Shown here piece after piece: positions 23,810-30,802 of a stretch of 37,019 nucleotides of DNA. Source of the DNA: Peptococcaceae bacterium (lineage in GTDB: Bacteria; Bacillota; Peptococcia; Peptococcales; Peptococcaceae); the NCBI GenBank assembly GCA_017547685.1, contig JAFYPD010000007.1, positions 1-37,019 of the forward strand, written 5' to 3'. The position numbers and the translations under genes were made by a program. The notes under the pieces were generated by a model. The model was not told the DNA's origin, did no database searches, and saw only the letters and a list, made by a program, of their open reading frames with translations. Position 1 is the first letter of the stretch; every line of letters begins with the position of its first letter.

Positions 23810-24496
23810 TCAATTTTTGACGGGACTTTTCTCATAAAGAACAAGCTTCAGGTTTCGATCACAAACCGCCAGAAAAACATCCTTTGCGGAGTGGATATGC
23901 CTCTGTTTCAGTTGCTTATCCAGCCAGATCAGATCTAGTCCCATGCGTTTCAGATTATCCTCCAGAATGCGGCCATCCATGATCAACTCTGTGAATAACA
24001 ATTCCTGTTCCGGGGCCAGATTCATATCGTTGGGTGTAGCAGGACGCTGACCACTTACTGGAAGGATCGTAAGATTTCCGTTGTATTCAAAAACAGCAGT
24101 TTGGATGCTCGTCAAGTCAAAGTATCCTTGCTGCCTGCACATAACCATGAACTCGCTCAGATCCAGCTTGGCCTTTTTCAGATTTTCATGGTACAACTTC
24201 CCGTGATCCATGAGGATAGTGGGTGTACCATTCAAGTATTTGCGCGTCCGCGGAAATTTGTTGGAAATGACACTCAGCAGCAGAGTTATGCCTCCGTATA
24301 TCACCATAGCAGTAAGCGGTTTCCAGGTTTCCTCTAACTCTGTGGCCATTTCAGCTGCAATAGATCCAATGGTTATTCCCGTAATGTAATCAAAAAAATC
24401 CAACTGAGCAATTTGCTTGTGTCCAATGAACTTGGCTACCAAAAATAATGCACCAAATGACCCCAAGGCGGTCAGGCAAAGTTCCAGAAAACTCAT
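23810..24496 (-). CDS. YetF-like (DUF421) membrane protein, copy 2
   Basis: A 228-residue second member of the YetF/DUF421 family, clearly divergent from copy 1 (22232-22939). Three N-terminal spans are followed by the soluble domain: KFIGHKQIAQLDFFDYITGI, TIGSIAAEMATELEETW, GTPTILMDHGKLYHENLKKA, DLSEFMVMCRQQGYFDLTSI. The TIGSIAAEMATE form is that of the longer-known clostridial and bacillary proteins often near spoVA or small DUF1657 genes. AAAGGGGGAT precedes the ATG. Its codons look different from copy 1, suggesting separate origin rather than recent duplication. The 55-residue gene follows, and a ferritin-like gene is upstream. Confidence 0.9.
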   Translation of the reverse strand: MSFLELCLTALGSFGALFLVAKFIGHKQIAQLDFFDYITGITIGSIAAEMATELEETWKPLTAMVIYGGITLLLSVISNKFPRTRKYLNGTPTILMDHGKLYHENLKKAKLDLSEFMVMCRQQGYFDLTSIQTAVFEYNGNLTILPVSGQRPATPNDMNLAPEQELLFTELIMDGRILEDNLKRMGLDLIWLDKQLKQRHIHSAKDVFLAVCDRNLKLVLYEKSPVKN

Positions 24497-24795
24497 ACGA
24501 CAATCCCCCTTTTCCTATGTTCTGGCCCAAATTGCGACAAGCATACACAAATAGACTGCGCCAACGCCAAAATTTTGTTCACCATAGCATCCGTGGCTGC
24601 ATAAATAATACCAGTCGTCATCCTATAGGGTGTGGTTGTGACGTCTGTGAAACCGATCACGGTCCCAAGCCGTTTGTACGAATATAATGCGCACACATAG
24701 TCTGTTTTTCTATGAATCGGCTTTACTGCGAACCAGAATGAGTCTGAACAGCCAACCGCGCGGAATTTATCATAAGTATTTTCATACCTTGCAAG

Positions 24796-24841
24796 GAAAA
24801 CACCACCTCTCGCTTTTTAAGGCAGTAACGGTGGTGTTTTG
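24796..24841 (-). terminator. Intrinsic terminator after the ferritin-like gene
   Basis: AAAACACCACC pairs with GGTGGTGTTTT around a loop of about 23 bases. T-runs lie on both outer sides, so it can act in both directions. It follows the ferritin-like gene stop by about 20 bases. Confidence 0.85.
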
Positions 24842-24859
24842 TTCTTCGTATACTTCTTC

Positions 24860-25294
24860 TTATAGAAACTTACGGATATCCACAGCAAGCTGTTCTTCTA
24901 GATTGATTAGCCGCTTTGTAATATCTTTTGAAACTTCATCTGCAGCCTTGTACTGGTTCAGATACTGGTTCAGAGACTTGACGCCCATGTTACAGCCATC
25001 TGTCATCAGGCCTGCAATGGTTTGATCAGAGTCATCCATGCCCATTTTCATGTTGGTTTTCATCCAGGACATACCCTTGGCAATGGGGTTTGGTTCTTTT
25101 CCGTCATCATGGTATTTGTCCAGCAGAACCTGAAGTTCATCCTTTAGCTTTTCATGTTCCTTTTTGCACTCCGTTAGATATTGCTTGAGGGCATCGCTGT
25201 GTACTTGATCAAGAACATCGTCAATAGATGCAACACCCATTTTAACGCCTGCGTCGCACTCTCGAAGCAGTTTGATTGTGTCCTTTTCAACCAT
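24860..25294 (-). CDS. Ferritin-like (DUF2383-type) helical protein
   Basis: A 144-residue protein made of four amphipathic helices with no membrane span or signal. The opening DTIKLLRECDAGVKMGVASIDDVL and the middle LKQYLTECKKEHEKLKDELQ resemble the ferritin-like DUF2383/PA2169 group; internal symmetry is visible (CDAGVKMGVASI near residue 14 against GCNMGVKSLNQYL near 103). Acidic and His residues that might bind metal are present (ECKKEHEKL), but a full di-iron EXXH set in both halves is not evident. GAAAGGAG precedes the ATG. It is a single-gene unit with its own terminator and belongs to the accessory patch around the second DUF421 gene. Confidence 0.65.
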   Translation of the reverse strand: MVEKDTIKLLRECDAGVKMGVASIDDVLDQVHSDALKQYLTECKKEHEKLKDELQVLLDKYHDDGKEPNPIAKGMSWMKTNMKMGMDDSDQTIAGLMTDGCNMGVKSLNQYLNQYKAADEVSKDITKRLINLEEQLAVDIRKFL

Positions 25295-25405
25295 AGAAAA
25301 TCCAACTCCTTTCGTAAGATAGAGTTAGTCTGTACAATTTTGCATTTATTATTTTCAAGCTAACACCGAAGCTTGGATATTCCGCCGACCAATAAGACAG
25401 GGGCA

Positions 25406-25438
25406 GCGTTGTTATATAAAAGGCGTTGTTATATAAAA
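25406..25438. repeat. Tandem repeat of a 17-bp unit
   Basis: GCGTTGTTATATAAAA occurs at 25406-25421 and 25423-25438, a 17-base tandem duplication with one spacer base. On the plus strand, TTGTTA of copy 1 and TATAAA of copy 2 end up exactly 17 bases apart, a promoter-like spacing created by the repeat itself. Confidence 0.8.
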
Positions 25439-25463
25439 ATAGAAAGGACTGGTATTCCCCACG

Positions 25464-25489
25464 GGCCAGTCATCGGGCTGGCTTTTTTC
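25464..25489 (+). terminator. Orphan plus-strand terminator
   Basis: GCCAG-TCATCGGG-CTGGC is followed by TTTTTT on the plus strand. The same left arm can also pair upstream (GACTGG with CCAGTC), giving two exclusive folds. No plus-strand gene precedes it, so it ends either a very short RNA or a lost gene. Apart from this, the tandem repeat and the next hairpin, 25295-25619 holds no gene I can support. Confidence 0.65.
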
Positions 25490-25579
25490 ATTTCACAGTT
25501 AGCAAGTTGCAGATGATAAAAAGAATATCCGTCCCGATCCTGTTTTAACCGACAAGGAGATGGTCATCCTGAAACTATA

Positions 25580-25619
25580 GAAAAAAGAAAAAGACCTGAA
25601 ACTTTTCGTTTCAAGTCTT

Positions 25620-25620
<1 letters not shown>
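25580..25620 (-). terminator. Intrinsic terminator of the tRNA-Ala transcript
   Basis: On the minus strand AAAGACTTGAAAC pairs with GTTTCAGGTCTTT around GAAAA, followed by TTCTTTTTTC. The hairpin starts immediately after the tRNA CCA end. Confidence 0.9.
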
Positions 25621-25695
<75 letters not shown>

Positions 25696-25709
25696 ATGAG
25701 TGCAGGAAT

Positions 25710-25738
25710 AGTATAACATATTCCTGCAGATTCTTCAA
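25710..25738 (-). promoter_or_regulatory. Promoter of tRNA-Ala with an overlapping inverted repeat
   Basis: On the minus strand TTGAAG (25733-25738), 17 bases and TATACT (25710-25715) stand 14 bases before the tRNA 5' end. An inverted repeat TGCAGGAATA-N8-TATTCCTGCA (25701-25728) covers the -10 box, a layout that could allow repressor binding. Confidence 0.8.
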
Positions 25739-25755
25739 TGAAAAATTAACACAAA

Positions 25756-25917
25756 TCAGTGTCTATAGAAATTTTCTTTGCCTAAGCCGCACAGCGGGCA
25801 AACCCAGTCTTCCGGCAACTCATCAAATGGTGTGCCTGGTTCGATGCCAGCTTCCATGTCACCGTCAGCAGGGTCATAAATGTAACCGCATGGACATTCG
25901 TATTTGTAGTTATCCAT
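25756..25917 (-). CDS. Rubredoxin with an unusual first metal knuckle
   Basis: A 53-residue rubredoxin, a small one-iron electron carrier. The second knuckle is standard: [16 protein letters not shown]. The core [20 protein letters not shown] and DELPEDW is typical. The first knuckle reads [11 protein letters not shown], that is Cys-Pro-Cys-Gly where the usual spacing is Cys-X-X-Cys-Gly, one residue short. The codons TGT CCA TGC GGT were checked, so this is what the sequence says. AAAGGAGAG precedes the ATG at 25917. It follows the flavodiiron protein gene by about 110 bases, its natural electron acceptor in oxygen or NO reduction. Confidence 0.93.
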   Translation of the reverse strand: MDNYKYECPCGYIYDPADGDMEAGIEPGTPFDELPEDWVCPLCGLGKENFYRH

Positions 25918-26028
25918 AAGAATCTCTCCTTTACCTGTTTTGGTTATTTACTTACCTCTAGGTTTATTTTACCAGTATATTCGCTGTTCTAAACATCATT
26001 GTGCTGTTTTTCAGACTGTTTTTTTATC

Positions 26029-27228
26029 TTACATAGATGACACGATTGCATCAGCCAGGACATCCAGGTCAGCAACCTGCTGTTCCGGCAGACGGGATTT
26101 GAAGGTTACCATGCCGTCCAGAATGGTTATGTTTTTCATGGTTTCCAGCAGCTCACGCATCTGTTTGCCGGCATTCGGACCCCAGGAACCGTTCTGCATC
26201 AGTGCTACGGTACGATTGGACAGATTGTGCGCTTTCAGTTCATGCAGAAGATGTTCCATGCTGGAGAAGATACCGTTATTGTAGGTGGAGCTTGCAAATA
26301 CCAGATGGCTGCAGCGGAATGCTTCTGCCAGAATGTAGGACGAATGGGTTGCGGATGTATCAAACATCACAATATTTTTTACGCCGCGCTCTGCCAGTTT
26401 GTTTGCCAGAATTTCAGCTGCATTGGCGGTGCCGCCGTAAATAGAGCCATAAGCAATCATAACTGCTTTATCTTCCGGTTCGCAGGCGCTCCATTTCTGG
26501 TATTTATCCAGGAAGAATCCGAAGTCGCTGCGGATAACCGGCCCGTGCAGCGGACAGATCATGTTAATTTCCAGCCCTGCCGCTTTGCCCAGCAGTGCCT
26601 GTACCTGCGGCCCGTATTTTCCTACGATATTGGTATAGTAACGGCGCGCATCATCCAGCCAGTCACGCTCAAAGTTCACGTCATCGTTGAACAGGTTGCC
26701 GTTTAATGCACCCCAGGTACCGAACGCATCGGCGGAGAACAGAATTTTATCGGTGGTATCGTAAGTTACCATTGCTTCAGGCCAGTGCACCATCGGTGCC
26801 ATCACAAAGGTAAATACGTGTTTCCCGGAACTGAAGGTGTCGCCTTCCTTGATAATCATCACACGGTCTTCGATATTTTTCTGGAAGAACTGATGAATCA
26901 TGGTCAGGGTTTTGCTATTGCAGATAACCTGTGTTTCCGGATATAGTGCCAGCAGACGGCCCAGACTGGCACAATGGTCCGGTTCCATATGGTTTACGAT
27001 GATATAATCCAGCGGACGGCCGTTTAATGCGTACGCCACGTTTTCAAAGAACAGGTCGGAAACAGCCGCGTCTGCGGTATCCAGCAGAACCGTTTTTTCA
27101 TCCAGCACCAGATAAGAGTTGTAGGATACACCTCTCGGAATCGGATAGTGATTTTCAAACAGGGCAAGGCGTCTGTCATTGCCGCCTACGTAAATTAAAT
27201 CTTCCTGAATCTTTCTAGTATTGTGCAT
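26029..27228 (-). CDS. Flavodiiron protein, FprA-type (oxygen/NO reductase)
   Basis: A 399-residue A-type flavoprotein that reduces oxygen to water, or NO to N2O, protecting anaerobes. The N-terminal metallo-beta-lactamase-like domain has the diiron ligands: NHMEPDHCAS (His, Glu, Asp and His), MVHWPEAM (His), SADAFGTWG (Asp) and CPLHGPVI (His). The C-terminal flavodoxin domain (from about residue 250) has the FMN loop MIAYGSIYGGTANAAE and ends with LDVLADAIVSS. The start is either the ATG at 27234, three bases after AAGGGG, or that at 27228, nine bases after it; I use the latter because homologues open with MHNTRKI. Rubredoxin follows on the same strand as probable electron donor. Confidence 0.96.
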   Translation of the reverse strand: MHNTRKIQEDLIYVGGNDRRLALFENHYPIPRGVSYNSYLVLDEKTVLLDTADAAVSDLFFENVAYALNGRPLDYIIVNHMEPDHCASLGRLLALYPETQVICNSKTLTMIHQFFQKNIEDRVMIIKEGDTFSSGKHVFTFVMAPMVHWPEAMVTYDTTDKILFSADAFGTWGALNGNLFNDDVNFERDWLDDARRYYTNIVGKYGPQVQALLGKAAGLEINMICPLHGPVIRSDFGFFLDKYQKWSACEPEDKAVMIAYGSIYGGTANAAEILANKLAERGVKNIVMFDTSATHSSYILAEAFRCSHLVFASSTYNNGIFSSMEHLLHELKAHNLSNRTVALMQNGSWGPNAGKQMRELLETMKNITILDGMVTFKSRLPEQQVADLDVLADAIVSSM

Positions 27229-27332
27229 ATTCATAATCCCCTTTTTGTTCATTTCGTTATTGGATATTTACCCTATTTTTCACAAGGCAAAACAGTCCTG
27301 CGAAAAGTTTGCACAAAACTGTTATCGCCCTG

Positions 27333-28241
27333 TTATTCTTCAAATTTTAACGTTGCAGTCATCAGATTATCGCCACATTTCGTATTCGCGAAAATCTCCT
27401 GCGCCACATGCAGATGTTCCGGCGGATTCAGCATCGCCGGACTGTAATGGGTCAGCCACAGTTCCCGCACGTCGGCTTCACAGGCCATAGCAGCTGCTTC
27501 GGCATACACCATATGACCTTTTTCAGCCGCACCCGGCTGTTTTTCCGGGTCACCGTAAAGACCTTCGGCTACAAATAAATCGCTGTCCTGCGCCAGTGCC
27601 ACAATCGCCTCACTCGGACGGCAGTCGGTGGCGTAGGTCAGTTTCAGGCCGCGGCGCGGCACACCCAGCACATCTTCCGGATAATAAATTTTATCGCCAT
27701 CGGTGATAATCTCGCCTTTTTGCAGCGGTGCCCAGTACTGCAGCGGAATCTGCTGTTCTCTTGCCCGCACAGCATCAAATCTGCCAGCCCGTGGCAGCGA
27801 TAAACTGTAAGCCAGGCAAGGCACCCGGTGTTCTACCGGCACAGCGCGTACCTGAAGCGCACCAGCCATAAACTGATAGTTCGTTTCAGTGACATCATGG
27901 CAGATAACCTCAAACGGCAGCTGCGGGCAAACCACCAGCAAGCCGTCCAGAATCTGTTTTAATCCCGGATTTCCCCAGATATGCACCGGTTCTGTGCGGC
28001 TATTGTTTCCCATGGTCATCAGCAGACCTGGCAGGCCTACCACATGATCGCCGTGAAAATGGGTGATGAGAATATGGTCAATCTGCTTTACGCTCCAGCC
28101 GCACAGATGCAAAGCCACCTGTGTGCTTTCGCCGCAGTCGATTAAAAGACCTTTACCGCCGTGACGCACCAGCAGTGATGTTAAAAATCGTTTCGGCAGA
28201 GGCAGCATACCGCCGCAGCCCAGTAAACATACATCCAGCAT
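27333..28241 (-). CDS. rnz: Ribonuclease Z (tRNA 3' processing)
   Basis: A 302-residue short-form RNase Z of the metallo-beta-lactamase superfamily, which trims tRNA 3' trailers. The zinc motif ILITHFHGDHVVGLPGLL is at about residues 57-75; further ligands are in TYATDCRPSEA (Asp), and LTHYSPAM near residue 265 (His). The exosite arm segment lies around 145-175. RNase Z is most needed for tRNAs without an encoded CCA; the tRNA in this window does encode CCA. The start codon shares one base with the coaX stop (TGATG), so the genes are translationally coupled. Confidence 0.95.
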   Translation of the reverse strand: MLDVCLLGCGGMLPLPKRFLTSLLVRHGGKGLLIDCGESTQVALHLCGWSVKQIDHILITHFHGDHVVGLPGLLMTMGNNSRTEPVHIWGNPGLKQILDGLLVVCPQLPFEVICHDVTETNYQFMAGALQVRAVPVEHRVPCLAYSLSLPRAGRFDAVRAREQQIPLQYWAPLQKGEIITDGDKIYYPEDVLGVPRRGLKLTYATDCRPSEAIVALAQDSDLFVAEGLYGDPEKQPGAAEKGHMVYAEAAAMACEADVRELWLTHYSPAMLNPPEHLHVAQEIFANTKCGDNLMTATLKFEE

Positions 28242-29071
28242 CAGATGTCACCCTTCTCTACGTTTTTCTCTTCCTGTTTCTGCTCTTTATTGTGCAGTTT
28301 TTCATTGCGGTTATACAGAATACGCAGCCCTTTCAGCGTCAGCATCTGGTCTACCTTCTGAATAGTCTCGCTGTTGGCGTGAATCAATTCGGCCAGACCG
28401 CCGGTAGCAATTACATTCACATCCGTCAGCGGCAGATTCAGTTCCGCAGCAATACGACGCACCATACCATCCACCAGACCGCAGTAGCCGTACAGCAGGC
28501 CGGACTGAATAGCGTGAACGGTTGTTTTTCCAATAACTTTCTCCGGCACAACCATCTCTACTTTTGGCAGCTGAGCTGTGCGTTCCACCAGCGCATTCAG
28601 CGAAATGCCAACACCCGGTGCAATAGCACCGCCCAGATATTCCCCTTTTTCATTCACTACACAGAAGGTGGTGGCGGTACCAAAGTCAAGAATAATCAAT
28701 GGCGCACCATACTCTTCAATAGCGGCCACCGCATTGACAATACGGTCAGCCCCCACTTCCTTCGGATTGTCATAACGGATTGGCATGCCGGTTTTCAGAC
28801 CGTTACCCACCACCAGCGGCGCCAGGTTAAAATACTGTTCGCAGGTGCGTTTCACCACATCGGTGAGATTTGGCACAACGGAGGAAATAATAATATCTTT
28901 TACATCCTCCCGCTTCAGATTGCTGCACTGAAACAGCTGCTGTACCAGCAGCCCGTATTCATCATGGGTTTTCTGACGGTCACTGGCAATACGCCAGTCA
29001 GCCACCAGTCTGTCATTGCGGAATACACCGATTACAATGTTGGTGTTCCCGATATCAAAAGCCAGTAACAT
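28241..29071 (-). CDS. coaX: Type III pantothenate kinase
   Basis: A 276-residue CoaX, which phosphorylates pantothenate in the first step of coenzyme A synthesis. ASKHA-fold motifs are clear: MLLAFDIGNTNIVIGVF (phosphate loop, residues 1-17), KPGADRI-like NPKEVGADRIVNAVAA, APLIILDFGTATTFCVVNEK, GGAIAPGVGISLNALVERTA and the C-terminal VIATGGLAELI. The type III enzyme is not feedback-inhibited by CoA and needs a monovalent cation. GAGGATG precedes the ATG. It begins 6 bases after the ECF transporter S gene, so the leader RNA ahead of that gene likely controls both, and it overlaps rnz by one base. Confidence 0.97.
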   Translation of the reverse strand: MLLAFDIGNTNIVIGVFRNDRLVADWRIASDRQKTHDEYGLLVQQLFQCSNLKREDVKDIIISSVVPNLTDVVKRTCEQYFNLAPLVVGNGLKTGMPIRYDNPKEVGADRIVNAVAAIEEYGAPLIILDFGTATTFCVVNEKGEYLGGAIAPGVGISLNALVERTAQLPKVEMVVPEKVIGKTTVHAIQSGLLYGYCGLVDGMVRRIAAELNLPLTDVNVIATGGLAELIHANSETIQKVDQMLTLKGLRILYNRNEKLHNKEQKQEEKNVEKGDI

Positions 29072-29077
29072 AGTTCA

Positions 29078-29713
29078 TCATCCTCTACGCGTAAACGCTT
29101 TGTCTAACACAAGCAGCAGCACCACTGCCAGAACCATTTCAAACGGCATCTGGGTAATCATTACAGTCAGCGACGCAGCCCACGGCAAATAGCCAATCAG
29201 GCTTGCCAGCCCCAGATAACCAATGGTGTTGGTAAGTGTACCAATAATGGCCGCTGCCACCACCCCGGCACGGGAACGGCGGAACAGCACATAGGTATAG
29301 TACGATGTCACGCCAATCAGGATACGCGGCAGAATGCGCACAATCGGGTCAGCGGGAATAGCGCCCACCGGTGTCATAAAGCTGTACAGACCAAAAATAA
29401 AGCCGGTAAAAGCACCTACCATCGGTCCTTCCAGAACTGCGGCCAGAATCACCGGAACGTGCATAATGGTGGCTCGCCCGGCCAGCGACGGCATGGGTAT
29501 CATCCCCAGGCCTGTCACGCTGAGCACAATGGCCACGGCGCCCAGCATACCGGATACCGCCATTTTTCTGGTGGAAATCCGCTGTTTTGGCCGCCCGGTC
29601 TGATTCTGCATCTGTCGGTGTTTCTGTTCTGTCTGCGTTGTTTCCTGTTTTGTTTCGATTTCTGTTGATACTGCTGTTTTCATCTGTGTTTCGTTCTGCA
29701 AATTTTTTTGCAT
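29078..29713 (-). CDS. ECF transporter S component (possibly pantothenate-type)
   Basis: A 211-residue membrane protein: a polar, Gln/Thr/Lys-rich N-terminus (residues 1-45), then about six hydrophobic segments. The segment GMIPMPSLAGRATIMHVPVI followed by LAAVLEGPMVGAFTGFIFGL and YSFMTP is typical of energy-coupling factor S components, which bind a vitamin and dock on a shared EcfAAT module. The ATG at 29713 follows GGGGTGA; reading upstream to 29911 is open but runs through the structured leader and its terminator, so I reject it. Six bases separate it from coaX, so the cargo could be pantothenate; this is guilt by association, and other vitamins are not excluded. Confidence 0.85.
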   Translation of the reverse strand: MQKNLQNETQMKTAVSTEIETKQETTQTEQKHRQMQNQTGRPKQRISTRKMAVSGMLGAVAIVLSVTGLGMIPMPSLAGRATIMHVPVILAAVLEGPMVGAFTGFIFGLYSFMTPVGAIPADPIVRILPRILIGVTSYYTYVLFRRSRAGVVAAAIIGTLTNTIGYLGLASLIGYLPWAASLTVMITQMPFEMVLAVVLLLVLDKAFTRRG

Positions 29714-29751
29714 GTGTTTCACCCCATCTGTTGCGGCAAAGCCCAAATGAA

Positions 29752-29803
29752 GCAAAGAAAAAGAGCTGTTCAGCCTGTTCTGGTGAACCTGCCGGACAAC
29801 TCT
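29752..29803 (-). terminator. Intrinsic terminator in the leader of the ECF S/coaX genes
   Basis: On the minus strand AGAGTTGT pairs with ACAGCTCT (one wobble), inside which CAG/CTG and GTTC-ACCA-GAAC also pair, followed by TTTTCTTT. It lies 38 bases before the start codon at 29713, the right place for an attenuator. Confidence 0.85.
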
Positions 29804-29938
29804 GATACATTCTTTCCTGTCATCCATCCCGGTCGTTCTCGGATCCAGGTGGCTCTCCCAAACGTTTTTATTTTTGTTTTCCGCTGATACGACTACATCC
29901 TGCAGGGCCACCGGCTCCCGCGGAACATCCTCTCAACA
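29804..29938 (-). promoter_or_regulatory. Structured leader RNA, candidate riboswitch for the ECF S/coaX genes
   Basis: The transcript from the promoter at 29944-29973 has about 135 bases of GC-rich, foldable sequence before the terminator. TTCCGC (29920-29925) pairs with GCGGAA (29879-29884) and encloses small hairpins such as CTGCA-GGA-TGTAG. A second domain has CCTG...CAGG around GATCC...GGGAT. GGTGGC (29907-29912) can pair with GCCACC of the second domain (29848-29853), while GGTGGCCCTGC (29902-29912) can instead pair with GCAGGTTCACC of the terminator arm (29782-29792), ten of eleven positions counting one wobble. This is the logic of a transcription-attenuating riboswitch. I find no match to FMN, TPP, cobalamin, THF, preQ1, lysine or T-box consensus as I remember them. 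The ligand is unknown. Confidence 0.6.
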
Positions 29939-29943
29939 GATTT

Positions 29944-29973
29944 ATTATACCGTCTGTAACGGCTGATGGTCAA
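29944..29973 (-). promoter_or_regulatory. Promoter of the ECF S/coaX/rnz transcript
   Basis: On the minus strand TTGACC (29968-29973), 18 bases and a perfect TATAAT (29944-29949). The -35 box lies inside the last codons of the carboxypeptidase gene, so this is an independent promoter. Transcription should begin near 29937. Confidence 0.88.
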
Positions 29974-30793
29974 TATATTTTACAGTGTATTCCTCTAAAC
30001 AGGTGATACCCAGTTCATGCATGGCGGTGGAAACCTCCACGCCCACATAGGTGATATGCCACGGCTCATATTTATACCCGGTCAGCGGCACAATATCCTG
30101 CTGGTAACGCACAATAAAACCGTATTTATAGCAGTTGTCGTTCACCCACGGGCCTTCCGGCGTGCGAATAAACTCATTCAGCGAACCGAAGGAACCGCAT
30201 AAATCAATGGCGCGACCTGTCTGGTGTTCACTGTGCCCCGGCCTTGCGCTGTAGGTATCCACCACAGCGGCATTGCCGCCTTCCCGCTGCAGATATCCGT
30301 TGTATAATCGATTCTGCAACTCGCAGGAACGATACGCCGACGCGGCATACAGCGACAGCCCTTCCTTGCGGGCATCTGCAGCCATCTGGTTATAGGCGTC
30401 GCAGGTATCTTTTGTGGCTAGCCGTCCCGATGGCAGCGCCACTAAATCAGCGGGCACATAGTCAGATGCCAGCTGATGATATTTATTTACAATCACAGGC
30501 ATAGCCGCCGGGTCTGTCACAGCCTCGATACTGGTATAAAAAGCATTGTCCAGCCCTGCATTGACACGCCACACCACCTCGTCAGCCGGCAAATCGGCAT
30601 TGGCGGCCTGATACGCCTCATAACGTGCATGCTTGTCTGCTTCATAATAATACAAGGCCGCATAAGGGTTCTGCTCCACCGCCAGAATAGCCGGAATATC
30701 ATTATCCAGCGGAACCGGTAGAGCAGGTGCAAACAGATTTGATATAGCAATGACAGCCATTGCCACTGCTGTTACTGATGTTTTCACAAACAC
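29945..30793 (-). CDS. D-alanyl-D-alanine carboxypeptidase, VanY family (M15B)
   Basis: A 282-residue exported zinc peptidase that trims the terminal D-Ala of peptidoglycan stem peptides. A hydrophobic N-terminus (residues 5-25, VTAVAMAVIAISNLFAPALP) is a signal peptide or anchor. The catalytic domain (about 120-265) has the VanY pattern: YAASAYRSCELQNRLYNGYL, PGHSEHQTGRAIDL with the zinc His and Asp, YGFIVRYQ, and KYEPWHITYVG with the second zinc His. The N-terminal 90 residues are family-variable. The GTG at 30793 follows AAGGAGA. It starts 9 bases after the purine nucleoside phosphorylase gene, though the two functions are unrelated. Confidence 0.92.
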   Translation of the reverse strand: MFVKTSVTAVAMAVIAISNLFAPALPVPLDNDIPAILAVEQNPYAALYYYEADKHARYEAYQAANADLPADEVVWRVNAGLDNAFYTSIEAVTDPAAMPVIVNKYHQLASDYVPADLVALPSGRLATKDTCDAYNQMAADARKEGLSLYAASAYRSCELQNRLYNGYLQREGGNAAVVDTYSARPGHSEHQTGRAIDLCGSFGSLNEFIRTPEGPWVNDNCYKYGFIVRYQQDIVPLTGYKYEPWHITYVGVEVSTAMHELGITCLEEYTVKYIDHQPLQTV

Positions 30794-30802
30794 ATCCTCT
30801 CC

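Noticed and set aside
24493..24696. 67-codon minus-strand frame overlapping the second DUF421 start by four bases
   Set aside because: The overlap is of the coupled kind, but there is no ribosome site before its ATG and the peptide resembles nothing I know; left out as unsupported.
29714..29911. 66-residue N-terminal extension of the ECF S component
   Set aside because: It runs through a leader with stable pairing and an intrinsic terminator, while the ATG at 29713 has a good ribosome site.
29804..29938. T-box, THF, FMN, TPP or cobalamin riboswitch identity for the coaX leader
   Set aside because: The conserved cores of these classes, such as the T-box TGGxACC or the FMN and TPP cores as I recall them, are not present.
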